Assembly (NCBI RefSeq): GCF_026262575.1
Contig: NZ_JAPKFL010000028.1
Span: forward strand, 1-64,000
Reading direction: 5' to 3'
Length of the DNA stretch: 64,000 bases
Source of the DNA: Streptomyces marinisediminis
GTDB taxonomy: Bacteria; Actinomycetota; Actinomycetes; Streptomycetales; Streptomycetaceae
Made by a program: the position numbers and the translations under genes. The notes under the pieces were generated by a model. It searched no databases and was not told the origin of the DNA. It was given only the letters and a program-made list of their open reading frames with translations. Below are positions 16,630 through 24,901 of this stretch, one piece after another (position 1 is the stretch's first letter; each line of letters opens with the position of its first letter).

Positions 16630-17823
16630 CAGCTCCAGGCGGCCGCCGTCGGCCTCCGCGAGATCGCGGGCGACGGCGAGGCCGAGCCCGGTGGAGTTGT
16701 GCCCGCTGACGGTGCGCTCGAAGACGCGCGAGCCCAGCTCCGGGTCGACGCCCGGGCCCTCGTCGGTGACCTCCACGACGACCTGGTTGCCGGTGACGCG
16801 GGTGCGCAGCGCCACCGTGCCGCCGCCGTGCACCAGGGCGTTCTCCACCAGCGTCGCCAGCACCGTGGCCACCGCGCCGGGGGTGCCCACCGCGCGCAGC
16901 CCGGCCTTGCCGGAGTGCACGATGGCCCGCCCGGCGCCGCGGTAGGCCGGGCGCCACTCCTCGACCTGCTGGAGCACCACTTCGTCCAGGTCGAAGCCGA
17001 CCGCCGAGGTGGAGCGGGCGTCGCGGCTGTTGGTGAGCAGCCGCTCGACGACGTCGGTGAGCCGCTCCACCTGCGCGAGCGCGATGGCCGCCTCCTCCCC
17101 GACGCTCTCCGGGGCCTCCGGGTGGGAGGCGGTGTGGACGATCTCCTCCAGCCGCATCGACAGCGCGGTGAGGGGCGTGCGTAGCTGGTGGGAGGCGTCG
17201 GCGGCCAGCCGGCGCTCGGCGGTGAGCATCCGGGCGATGCGCTCGGCGCTGGCGTCCAGCACGTCGGCGACGCGGTCCAGCTCGGGCACCCCGTAGCGGC
17301 GGTGGCGCGGGCGCGGGTCCCCCGAGCCCAGGCGCTCGGCCGTCTCGGCGAGGTCGGTGAGCGGGGCGGCGACGCGCCGGGCCTGCTGGACGGCCAGCAG
17401 CGCGGCGGCCACGATCGTCAGCGCGGCGACGGCCAGGATGATCAGCAGGATGCGCCCGACCTCGTCGGTGACCACACTGCGCGGCTGCTGGACGGTGACG
17501 GCCTCGCCGTTGCCGCCGGTGGCCCGGGCCTCGATCACCTCGCCCCGCGGCCGCTCGCCGTGCGCGATCGGCGACTGGCCGGGCAGCTCGATGCGCACGT
17601 ACCGGTCGGCGGGCACCGCGCTGCGCATCGTCTCCCCGGTGACCCGCTCCCCGGCCGCGAGGCGGGCCTCGACGACGGCGACCAGCCGCGCGGCCTCGGA
17701 CTGGGTCGTCTCGTACGCGCTGCGCTCGATCGCCCGCGTCTCGATGACGACGATCGAGGCGCCGAAGACGGCGATGACCACGAGCACGACGGCGAGCGTG
17801 GAGTTGATCAGGCGGCGGCGCAT
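16555..17823 (-). CDS. Two-component sensor histidine kinase
   Basis: A 422-residue membrane kinase. A first helix at about 8-28, an extracytoplasmic domain of about 90 residues and a second helix at about 124-145 are followed by HAMP, then the dimerisation domain with ADASHQLRTPL (phospho-accepting His) and the ATPase domain with LVENALVHGG, VTDEGPGVD and STGLGLAVARDL. It starts 25 bases after the response-regulator stop. The C-terminal coding region overlaps gtrA on the other strand. The signal sensed is unknown. Confidence 0.92.
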   Translation of the reverse strand: MRRRLINSTLAVVLVVIAVFGASIVVIETRAIERSAYETTQSEAARLVAVVEARLAAGERVTGETMRSAVPADRYVRIELPGQSPIAHGERPRGEVIEARATGGNGEAVTVQQPRSVVTDEVGRILLIILAVAALTIVAAALLAVQQARRVAAPLTDLAETAERLGSGDPRPRHRRYGVPELDRVADVLDASAERIARMLTAERRLAADASHQLRTPLTALSMRLEEIVHTASHPEAPESVGEEAAIALAQVERLTDVVERLLTNSRDARSTSAVGFDLDEVVLQQVEEWRPAYRGAGRAIVHSGKAGLRAVGTPGAVATVLATLVENALVHGGGTVALRTRVTGNQVVVEVTDEGPGVDPELGSRVFERTVSGHNSTGLGLAVARDLAEADGGRLELLQQHPPVFALFLSREVVSLAELTG

Positions 17824-17847
17824 GGCTGGTGGTCGTCCCGCTCCCCG

Positions 17848-18525
17848 CTAGTTCTTCTCGAAGCGGAAGCCGACGCCGCGCACGGTGGAGATGAAGCGGG
17901 GGTTGCCCGCGTCGTCGCCGAGCTTCTTGCGCAGCCAGGAGATGTGCATGTCGAGCGTCTTGGTGGACGACCACCAGGTGGTGTCCCACACCTCGCGCAT
18001 GAGCTGGTCGCGGGTGACGACGCGGCCAGCGTCGCGCACCAGCACCCGCAGCAGGTCGAACTCCTTCGCGGTGAGCTGGAGCTCGTCCTCGCCGATCCAG
18101 GCGCGGTGGGACTCGACGTCGATGCGCACGCCGTGCGTGGCCACCGGCTGCGCCGGCTCGGCGGTGCCGCGGCGCAGCAGGGCGCGCACGCGGGCGAGCA
18201 GCTCCGCGAGGCGGAACGGCTTGGTGACGTAGTCGTCGGCGCCCGCGTCGAGGCCCACGACGGTGTCCACCTCGTCGGCGCGCGCGGTGAGCACCAGCAC
18301 GGGGAAGGTGCAGCCGTCGGTGCGCAGCCTGCGGCAGACCTCCAGGCCGTCCATGCCGGGCAGGCCGAGGTCCAGCACGACGAGGTCGATCTCGCCGTGC
18401 CGGCCCGCCTCCAGCGCGGCGGGCCCGTCCTCGCGCACCTCGACCTCGTACCCCTCGCGGCGCAGCGCGCGGGCGAGCGGCTCGGAGATGGACGCGTCAT
18501 CCTCGGCGAGCAGTACTCGGGTCAT
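17848..18525 (-). CDS. OmpR-type response regulator
   Basis: A 225-residue response regulator partnered with the kinase that follows. The receiver domain has the acidic pair in LLAEDDAS, the phospho-accepting Asp in LVVLDLGLPGMDG and the switch Lys in DYVTKPF. The C-terminal winged helix has ELQLTAKEFDLLRVLV and VRGVGFRFEKN. The ATG has TACCAT ending six bases upstream (18532-18537), so the mRNA may be leaderless. Confidence 0.94.
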   Translation of the reverse strand: MTRVLLAEDDASISEPLARALRREGYEVEVREDGPAALEAGRHGEIDLVVLDLGLPGMDGLEVCRRLRTDGCTFPVLVLTARADEVDTVVGLDAGADDYVTKPFRLAELLARVRALLRRGTAEPAQPVATHGVRIDVESHRAWIGEDELQLTAKEFDLLRVLVRDAGRVVTRDQLMREVWDTTWWSSTKTLDMHISWLRKKLGDDAGNPRFISTVRGVGFRFEKN

Positions 18526-18936
18526 GGCCCGATGGTAGTCCCGCTGACCAGGGGATCGGGCCCGGATGCCGGGGTGCGGCGGGACCGGGGGCACCCAAGT
18601 GGTCTAGTCCAGAAACCTCGGAGTCGAACCGGGCTTTCACCATGGAAAGACAGAAGTAAATAGCTTCTTTACCTGTGATCCATGCCTCATTGGTCTTCGG
18701 TCAGCGTGTCAGTCTGGCGTAAAGTGGCTGCGCTTCCCCTGGGGGAGCCCGGAGCCGCGGCGAGAGCGGGCCGGCGGCAGGTCCGCCGGTGCCGCCCCCG
18801 TACCGGCCCCGGAGCGGCCGGGACGGACCACCCGGCCCTTTTCCTGTGCGGACCGGCGCCACCGGCCCGCGCCACCCCCCGTCCGGGCGCCCGCCCCCAC
18901 CCCGTGGCGCGCGTCCCGAACCCACAAGGAATCTCC
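18526..18936. other. Divergent promoter region, response regulator / POT transporter
   Basis: It holds the -10 of the response regulator, a DasR-like palindrome at 18598-18613, an AT-rich patch (18650-18680) and a possible plus-strand promoter TTCGGT-N18-TAAAGT at 18696-18725. That promoter would leave a leader of about 200 bases before the transporter. Confidence 0.45.
18598..18613. promoter_or_regulatory. DasR-like (dre) operator candidate
   Basis: AGTGGTCTAGTCCAGA matches 13 of 16 positions of the remembered dre consensus AGTGGTCTAGACCACT; the left half is perfect. It lies about 100 bases before the putative promoter of the POT transporter. Confidence 0.35.
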
Positions 18937-20439
18937 ATGGCGTCCAGCATGACGAAGGACGGCGCCACCCCCGGCGGCGACGCGACCTTCTTCGGCCACC
19001 CGCGCGGTATGGCCACCCTCTTCATGACGGAGATGTGGGAGCGCTTCTCCTGGTACGGGATGCGCGCCATCCTCGTCCTCTACCTGGTCGCGAGCGTGCT
19101 CGACGGGCCGCTCGAAGACCGCGAGGCGCTCGCGGCCTCCATCTACGGCGTCTACAACGCCACGGTCTACATGACCTCGATGCCCGGCGGCTGGGTGGCC
19201 GACCGGCTGTGGGGCGCGCGCAAGGCCGTCCTGGTCGGCGGCATCGTCATCGCCGCCGGCCACTACACGCTCGCCCTCCCCAGCGACGTGGCCTTCTTCA
19301 TCGGCCTCGGGCTGATCGCGGTCGGCACCGGCCTGCTCAAGCCGAACATCTCGGCGATGGTCGGCGGGCTCTACGTGGGCCAGAGCGGCGCACGCCGGGA
19401 CGCGGGCTTCACGCTCTTCTACATGGCGATCAACATCGGCGCCCTGGCCGCGCCGCTGGTCGTCGGCACCCTGGGCCAGAAGGTGAACTGGCACCTGGGC
19501 TTCGGCGTCGCCGGCGTGGGCATGACCCTCGCCGTCGTCCAGTACGTGCTCGGCGGCAAGCACCTCGGCGACGTCGGCAAGCACCCCAGCAACCCGGCCA
19601 CGCCCGCGGAGAAGCGCCGCGCGCTCCACCGCACGCTGCTGTGGGGCGGCATCGCCGTCGCCGCGCTCCTGGCCGACCTGGCGCTGGGCACCTTCACCGT
19701 CGAGCACGTGGTCAACCTGCTGGCCGTCCTCGGCATCGTGCTGCCGATCGGCTACTTCTGGGTGATGTTCCGCAGCCCGAAGCTGACGGCCGAGGACCGG
19801 CCGAAGATCATCGCCTTCGTGTGGTTCTTCGTCACCGCCGTGCTGTTCTGGATGATCTACGACCAGTCCGGCTCGCTGCTGACGATCTTCGCCGACACCA
19901 AGACCGACCGCTCCATCGGCGGCTGGGAGTTCCCGGCCTCCTGGTTCCAGTCGGTCAACCCGGTCTACGTCATCATCCTGGCGCCGATCTTCGCCGCCCT
20001 GTGGGTGCGGCTGGCCCGGCGCAACCGCGAACCGAGCACGCCGGTGAAGTTCGGTCTGGCCATGCTGCTCATCGGCGGCTCCTTCGGCCTGATGGGCCTG
20101 GCGGGCGCGGCCGCCGCGGCCAGCGACACCAACAAGGTGACGGTGTTCTGGCTGCTGGGCGTCTACCTCGTCCAGACGCTGGGTGAGATGTGCCTGTCCC
20201 CGGTGGGCCTGTCGCTGTCGACCAAGCTCGCGCCGAAGGAGTTCGTCAGCCAGATCATGGGCCTGTGGTTCCTGGCCACGGCCACCGGCAACGCGCTCAA
20301 CGGCTGGGTGACGCGGCTCAACGGCCCGCTCGGCGACGCGCTGTACTACACCATGTGGGCCGTCGTCGCGGTGGCCGCGGGCCTGGCCTTCATGGCCGGC
20401 GCCCGGCGGATGCGCACGCTGATGGGCGACGTCAAGTAG
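18937..20439 (+). CDS. POT/PTR-family proton-dependent oligopeptide transporter
   Basis: A 500-residue major-facilitator transporter of the POT family that imports di- and tripeptides with protons. The family signature is intact: ERFSWYGMRAILVLYL in helix 1 (E-x-x-ER/F-x-Y-Y/G), then DRLWGARKAVLVGG and the FYMAINIGALAAPL signature. Hydrophobicity supports about 14 helices. The ATG at 18937 follows AAGGA by six bases; the frame is open upstream. A DasR-like site upstream suggests control by the aminosugar regulon, and a strong terminator follows. Confidence 0.92.
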   Translation: MASSMTKDGATPGGDATFFGHPRGMATLFMTEMWERFSWYGMRAILVLYLVASVLDGPLEDREALAASIYGVYNATVYMTSMPGGWVADRLWGARKAVLVGGIVIAAGHYTLALPSDVAFFIGLGLIAVGTGLLKPNISAMVGGLYVGQSGARRDAGFTLFYMAINIGALAAPLVVGTLGQKVNWHLGFGVAGVGMTLAVVQYVLGGKHLGDVGKHPSNPATPAEKRRALHRTLLWGGIAVAALLADLALGTFTVEHVVNLLAVLGIVLPIGYFWVMFRSPKLTAEDRPKIIAFVWFFVTAVLFWMIYDQSGSLLTIFADTKTDRSIGGWEFPASWFQSVNPVYVIILAPIFAALWVRLARRNREPSTPVKFGLAMLLIGGSFGLMGLAGAAAAASDTNKVTVFWLLGVYLVQTLGEMCLSPVGLSLSTKLAPKEFVSQIMGLWFLATATGNALNGWVTRLNGPLGDALYYTMWAVVAVAAGLAFMAGARRMRTLMGDVK

Positions 20440-20473
20440 GAACCCCGGGGCGCGACGGCGCCCGACGGGGGCA

Positions 20474-20525
20474 GCGGACGGCGGTGGGCCGGAACCGGCG
20501 ACGGTTCCGGCCCACCGCCGTCCGC
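20474..20525. terminator. 23-bp hairpin terminator
   Basis: A perfect 23-bp inverted repeat with a six-base loop (GGCGAC), 35 bases past the POT transporter stop. One of the strongest hairpins in the window. Confidence 0.85.
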
Positions 20526-20951
20526 CCTCCGCCCCGGCGTCGGGGAGGCGCCCACAGGCGCGACATGCCGAGGCGCGGCACGGACGCACGGCCGCACGGC
20601 CGCCGGGCGCGAGCCGTACGGCTCTCCCGGACGCCGGGGAGACCCACGCGGTGCTACGTGCCGGGGCACGGCCGGGTGGGCGGTGGTGTCCGGCGCCGTA
20701 GTTCGGTCCGGACGGCGCCGGGCCGCCGTCCGTGCGAGGGGCGGCCAGGGCGCGGCGCGGGCGTGCGCCTGCCGGGGCGCGGCCCGTCCGCGCGGCGGCC
20801 GGGGCGGAGGCGAGCGTGCGCCGCCCGGGCGTGCGGCGGGTGTCGGGCGCCGACGCGGCGCGTTGGGCCGCGCCGGGGCATCGCCCGCCGGACGCGCGAG
20901 AGCGCCACCCGGACGCGTGGGCCGGGCGACGCCGAAGGGGTGGGGCCGGGG
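20526..20951. other. Intergenic, nothing recognised
   Basis: About 425 extremely GC-rich bases with many CGG/GCG runs. Open frames exist on both strands, but none has a ribosome site or a recognisable product. Confidence 0.5.
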
Positions 20952-21512
20952 TTACGGGGCGGGGGTCAGCTCGGCCCAGACGGTTTTGCCCACGCCGTCG
21001 GAGGCGTAGCTGACGCCCCAGTCCCGGCACAGGCGCTCGACGATGAACATGCCGTGCCCGCCGGGGCGCCCGGCCTGGTGCGGCGTGCGCGGGGCGGGCT
21101 GACCCCCGCCGCCGTCGATGACCTCCAGCCGCAGACCCGCGGCGGCGCGCGCGATCCGCACCTCCTTCGGCCCGCCGGCGTGCAGGCAGGCGTTGGTGAC
21201 CAGCTCGGAGACGACGAGCAGCACGTCCTCGGCGGCCGCCTGCCGCTCCGGGTCGGGCGCGGGCAGCCAGCCCCAGTCGCGCAGGGCCTCGCGGGTGAAG
21301 TCGCGCGAGCGCTGCACCGCCCCGCTGGCGCCGACCAACCGCAGCCGCCGCACCTGGCGCGCGGCGGCGCGGACCTGCCCGGCCGGTACCGGGGCGGGGG
21401 CGGCCGTGGCGTCGGCCGGACCGGGCGCCATGGCCGCCCCGGCCTCACGCGCCGAAGCCTCGTCAGGCTCCGGGCCGAGCTCGCCCGCCGCAGAGGGCCG
21501 GGTGGTGCTCAT
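20952..21512 (-). CDS. RsbW-like anti-sigma factor (HATPase)
   Basis: A 186-residue GHKL ATPase of the anti-sigma/serine-kinase group. The first ~45 residues are a low-complexity Ala/Pro tail. The ATPase has SELVTNACLHA (N box), VIDGGGGQP (G1) and PGGHGMFIVERL (G2). GAGGTGAAG precedes the ATG. It lies next to a STAS antagonist and a divergent SigB/SigF-type sigma factor, so a partner-switching set is likely: this protein would bind the sigma factor or phosphorylate the STAS protein. In S. coelicolor the comparable set is sigI with its partners; that equivalence is recalled, not tested. Confidence 0.8.
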   Translation of the reverse strand: MSTTRPSAAGELGPEPDEASAREAGAAMAPGPADATAAPAPVPAGQVRAAARQVRRLRLVGASGAVQRSRDFTREALRDWGWLPAPDPERQAAAEDVLLVVSELVTNACLHAGGPKEVRIARAAAGLRLEVIDGGGGQPAPRTPHQAGRPGGHGMFIVERLCRDWGVSYASDGVGKTVWAELTPAP

Positions 21513-21665
21513 CAGTGCTTCACCTCACCGGTACACCGAGTTTGATTTCTCACCGTCCGCCCCGCGCGCGGGAAACGGCTGCCGACAGATACAGAGGATC
21601 TCCTGCCCGGACGCGTCGTGGGAACACCCACGGATTGTCCGGTGGTGTGTGACGCGCCTAACGCC

Positions 21666-22049
21666 TCACACACCGGGTAGCTCGGAGAGGGCGTCGTCCA
21701 CGGTGCCGTGGACGGTGAAGACCGCCCCGGCGCCGGTGATCTCGAAGACGCGGGCGACCGCCGGCCGCATCCCCGCCAGGTGCACGCCGCCCCCGGCGGC
21801 CTCCGCCTCCAGGCGGGCGCTCAGGAGCACGTTGAGCCCGGTGGAGTCGCAGAACTCCAGGCCCGAGCAGTCCACCACCAGGCGCTCGCAGCCGTCCCTG
21901 ACGGCCTCTTCGAGTGGCGAACGCAACACGTCCGCGGTGTGGTGGTCAAGCTCACCCACCGGGGCGACCACGACCGTCCCGTCCTGCCGACGCACCCGCA
22001 CCGACAACCGGCTCCGGTGACCCGTACTGCCGGGCATCGCCCCGTCCAT
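21666..22049 (-). CDS. STAS-domain anti-sigma factor antagonist
   Basis: A 127-residue SpoIIAA/RsbV-like antagonist. Features are VVVAPVGELDHHTADVL and the phosphorylatable serine in VVDCSGLEFCDSTGLNVLL. AGAGGTG lies upstream of the ATG at 22049. It precedes the HATPase on the same strand by about 150 bases and probably releases the sigma factor from it when dephosphorylated. Confidence 0.86.
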   Translation of the reverse strand: MDGAMPGSTGHRSRLSVRVRRQDGTVVVAPVGELDHHTADVLRSPLEEAVRDGCERLVVDCSGLEFCDSTGLNVLLSARLEAEAAGGGVHLAGMRPAVARVFEITGAGAVFTVHGTVDDALSELPGV

Positions 22050-22334
22050 GCACACCTCTTCCGCCTCGTCACGGCGGGCTCGCCGCCGATGCCGACCGCT
22101 GCTTCTACCCCCGTGTTCGCACGTTCGAACCTTACGCCGTGACGTCCGACACCGGTACCGGGGCAACCACCCCAACTCGCGGGAAACGGACATACCGCAC
22201 TTGCCACGTGGTCACCACACCGGGTAGGCCTAATAGGCAGCAGAAAACCAGCACGTCAGCCATGGAGGCGCCGCACCTCGCAGTGCACGTCACGGCTCCG
22301 GCAGCCTTATGCCGGTCAACAATGGAGGACACCC

Positions 22335-23258
22335 ATGTCACCCCAGCCCGCCGAGGTGCGCCCCGAGCGCGTCACCCCTGAGGAGACCGACCCTGTCACC
22401 CAGGTACCCGCACTCGGCCCGGACTACACCGCACTGGACGACCTCGACGGTGAGCTAGCCGGGCTCCCCGCCATCCCGCCGTACGACGCGGTGGGGGCGG
22501 TCGACGCCCGAGCCCTGTCCAAGACGCTGTTCGACCGTCTGGCCCTGCTGGAAGAGGGCACGCGCGAGTTCTCCTACGTGCGTACCACCCTGGTCGAGCT
22601 GAACCTGGCCCTGGTGAAGTTCGCCGCCACCCGCTTCCGCTCCCGCAGCGAGCCGATGGAGGACATCGTCCAGGTCGGCACGATCGGGCTCATCAAGGCG
22701 ATCGACCGCTTCGAGCCGGTGCGGGGCGTGGAGTTCCCCACCTTCGCGATGCCGACGATCATCGGCGAGATCAAGCGCTTCTTCCGCGACACCTCCTGGT
22801 CCGTGCGCGTGCCGCGCCGCCTGCAGGAGCTGCGCCTGGATCTCGCCAAGGCCGGTGACGAGCTGGCCCAGCGGCTCGACCGCGCGCCGACCATCGCCGA
22901 ACTGGCCGACCGGCTGGACATCTCCCGCGAGGAGGTCGTCGAGGGCATGGCCGCCAGCAACGCCTACACCGCCAGCTCCCTGGACGCCCAGCCGGAGGAG
23001 GACGACTCCGAGGGCACGCTCGCCAGCCGCATCGGCTACGAGGACCACGACCTGGAGGGCATCGAGTACATCGAGTCCCTCAAGCCGATGATCGCGGAGC
23101 TGTCCGACCGGGACCGCCGCATCCTGTCGCTGCGCTTCGTCGCGGGCATGACGCAGTCGGAGATCGGCGAGGAGCTGGGCATCTCGCAGATGCACGTCTC
23201 GCGGCTGCTCTCGCGCACCCTGACCCGGCTGCGCAAGGGCCTGACCATCGAGGAGTGA
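22335..23258 (+). CDS. SigB/SigF-family RNA polymerase sigma factor
   Basis: A 307-residue group 3 sigma factor. Region 2 is visible as NLALVKFAATRFRSRSEPME followed by GLIKAIDRFEPVRGVEFPTF and IKRFFRDTSWSVRVPRRLQE. Region 3 includes TIAELADRLDISREEV, and region 4 has RDRRILSLRFVAGMTQSEIG with LGISQMHVSRLLSRTLTRLR. The first ~60 residues are an acidic extension. GGAGG lies upstream of the ATG. It is divergent from its probable STAS antagonist and HATPase regulator. Streptomyces members direct stress, osmotic or developmental genes; which one this is cannot be told from sequence alone. Confidence 0.93.
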   Translation: MSPQPAEVRPERVTPEETDPVTQVPALGPDYTALDDLDGELAGLPAIPPYDAVGAVDARALSKTLFDRLALLEEGTREFSYVRTTLVELNLALVKFAATRFRSRSEPMEDIVQVGTIGLIKAIDRFEPVRGVEFPTFAMPTIIGEIKRFFRDTSWSVRVPRRLQELRLDLAKAGDELAQRLDRAPTIAELADRLDISREEVVEGMAASNAYTASSLDAQPEEDDSEGTLASRIGYEDHDLEGIEYIESLKPMIAELSDRDRRILSLRFVAGMTQSEIGEELGISQMHVSRLLSRTLTRLRKGLTIEE

Positions 23259-23276
23259 GGGCCGCGCCCTCGGGGT

Positions 23277-23316
23277 GAGGGGCCCGTCCGGACGCACCCG
23301 TCCGGACGGGCCCCTC
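23277..23316. terminator. 15-bp hairpin terminator of sigma factor gene
   Basis: A perfect 15-bp inverted repeat (23277-23291 and 23302-23316) with a ten-base loop, starting 18 bases after the sigma factor stop. Confidence 0.8.
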
Positions 23317-23644
23317 TCTCCGTGCCGCCTTCCCCGTGCCGCGAGACCCCCTCCCCGCGGCACGGGCGCCCGGCGCCGGTCCCGTGACGCCGAGCGCGGG
23401 ACACGCGACCCCGGCGCCGGGCCGCCGGACGCACGCGGCGCACGCGGGGCGCCGGACGCCGGGGGCGGACGCGTCGGCCGCCGCGCGGGGCCCGCGCGGG
23501 AGTCGACCGGGTGCGGGACGGGCGGGCCGGCGGTGTGCGTGCCGAGTTGCGCGGGACCGTGATCGGAATCACACAATGTGGTGGGTGCGACGCGACGCGT
23601 CCCCGTTTCGACGCCTGGCTCGCTTGGTCTCCGGGAGGTCCCCA
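23317..23644. other. Intergenic before FN3 lipoprotein
   Basis: About 330 GC-rich bases without a gene. Near the end (23556-23580) is an AT-richer patch containing GGAATCACACAATGTGG, a plausible promoter or operator position for the lipoprotein gene. No clear -35/-10 pair. Confidence 0.4.
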
Positions 23645-24154
23645 GTGGCGCGACGGCACACGGTCGGCAGGTCCACGGTGGCGGTGCTGGCCCTGGCGCT
23701 CGCCGCCGGGGCCTGCGGCACCGCCCAGACCGGTTCGGCGGAGCCCGCCGGAGCCGCCCCGCAGCCCGCCCGGCCGGCCGGGCCCGCCCCGTCCCCCGTC
23801 GCCGACTCCCGGGGCGGCGGCCCGGCGGCCCCGGCCGCGCCGCGGGGCCTGACCGTGCGGCCGACCGGGCCGGAGTCGGTCCGGCTGAGCTGGGAGCCGC
23901 CACCGGACGCGGGCACGGCGGCCGGGGCCGTCGAGCGCTACCTCGTCTTCCAGCAGGGCACGGCCACACCCGTGGTCGAGGTGGCGGCGGACACGCTGGA
24001 GACGGAGATCACCGGCCTGGAGGCGGGCATCAGCTACACGTTCACCGTCCGCGCGGTGAACGCCGCCGGCCACGCCTCGCCCGACTCCGCGCAGGCCGAC
24101 GTCACCCTCCCCGCCGAGGGCCCGCTCCCGCCCGCCGTGCCGGGCCCCTCCTAA
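23645..24154 (+). CDS. Lipoprotein with a fibronectin type III domain
   Basis: A 169-residue exported protein. The signal peptide ends in LALAAGAC, with Cys24 the likely lipidation site. An Ala/Pro/Gly linker is followed by one FN3 domain from about residue 62 (APRGLTVRPTGPESVRLSW to YTFTVRAVNAAGHAS). The GTG at 23645 follows GGGAGG at the normal distance; the frame is open upstream and an ATG at 23576 is a weaker alternative. FN3 modules mediate carbohydrate or protein binding at the cell surface. No catalytic domain is attached. Its stop overlaps the stop of the convergent gene. Confidence 0.78.
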   Translation: MARRHTVGRSTVAVLALALAAGACGTAQTGSAEPAGAAPQPARPAGPAPSPVADSRGGGPAAPAAPRGLTVRPTGPESVRLSWEPPPDAGTAAGAVERYLVFQQGTATPVVEVAADTLETEITGLEAGISYTFTVRAVNAAGHASPDSAQADVTLPAEGPLPPAVPGPS

Positions 24155-24774
24155 CCCGCGCGGGCCCCCGGGTCCCGGCCCAGGTAGGCCACCAGGCGCT
24201 CCCCCGGCCCCCCGCCCGGGGGCACGTCGCGGGGGGCGTCGAACAGCGGGGCGCGGTCCGCGGGGGGCACCAGCAGCGGGGCGACGCGCAGCAGGTCGGC
24301 GGCGAGTGCGGGCGGGACGGGCCGGTCGCGGCCCCTGGCCCGGTGCACGTCCCAGCCGTGCACCGCGATCTCCAGCGCCCCGGCGCCGGTCACCGCGCTG
24401 GTGGTCGTGCGGCTGCCGCCCAGCGCCACGGCGCGCCGCGCGCGGTCCGCGGCAGTCCAGGCGGCCAGCAGCCGCCCGGCCCGGCGCCGGAACGCGGTGG
24501 CCGGGTCGGCGGCCGTGTGCGCGTCCTCCGCGGCCGGCGCGAGGGCGATCTCCCCGGTGTCCACCCCTTCCTGAAGCGCCGTCAGCGACTCGTTCAGGTG
24601 CCGCAGCAGGGTGCGCAGGTCCCACGCGCGGCACGGCGTCGCGCGGGCCAGCTCGGCCGCCCTCAGCCCCGCCACGGCGCCCAGCGCGTACCCGATCGCG
24701 CGCTCCAGCAGTTCGGGCCCGTCCGGGAGAGGCGGCACGGCGCGCCCGCCGCGCGTGCCCGGCGAGGTGCCCAC
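24151..24774 (-). CDS. DinB/MDMPI-type (mycothiol-dependent) family protein
   Basis: A 207-residue four-helix-bundle protein of the actinobacterial TIGR03086/maleylpyruvate-isomerase-like group. ATPCRAWDLRTLLRHLNESL carries the first metal-ligand histidine, and ALEIAVHGWDVHRARGR contains the other two histidines of the triad. Members use mycothiol and bind a divalent metal, but most substrates are unknown. GTG start. It lies between the FN3 lipoprotein and hutI and is oriented like the hut genes with a 130-base gap. Confidence 0.78.
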   Translation of the reverse strand: MGTSPGTRGGRAVPPLPDGPELLERAIGYALGAVAGLRAAELARATPCRAWDLRTLLRHLNESLTALQEGVDTGEIALAPAAEDAHTAADPATAFRRRAGRLLAAWTAADRARRAVALGGSRTTTSAVTGAGALEIAVHGWDVHRARGRDRPVPPALAADLLRVAPLLVPPADRAPLFDAPRDVPPGGGPGERLVAYLGRDPGARAG

Positions 24775-24901
24775 GGCTACGGGGTCGGGCCCCGGACGGC
24801 CAGGACGCGGGGGGCGGGGGGCGCGGGTGCGGGCATGGCCACTCCTCGGAGCCGTGCGTGCGATTCCTGTCAGCGGTACCGACGGGAGCCGCGCGCGGAA
24901 C

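Noticed and set aside
20526..20951. Small open frames in the GC-rich gap after the POT transporter
   Set aside because: No ribosome sites, Arg/Gly/Pro-only translations, overlapping on both strands.
18709..21030. Very long minus-strand open frame (773 codons) across the POT transporter
   Set aside because: It mirrors the transporter on the opposite strand, has no ribosome site and its translation is low-complexity; typical of high-GC DNA.
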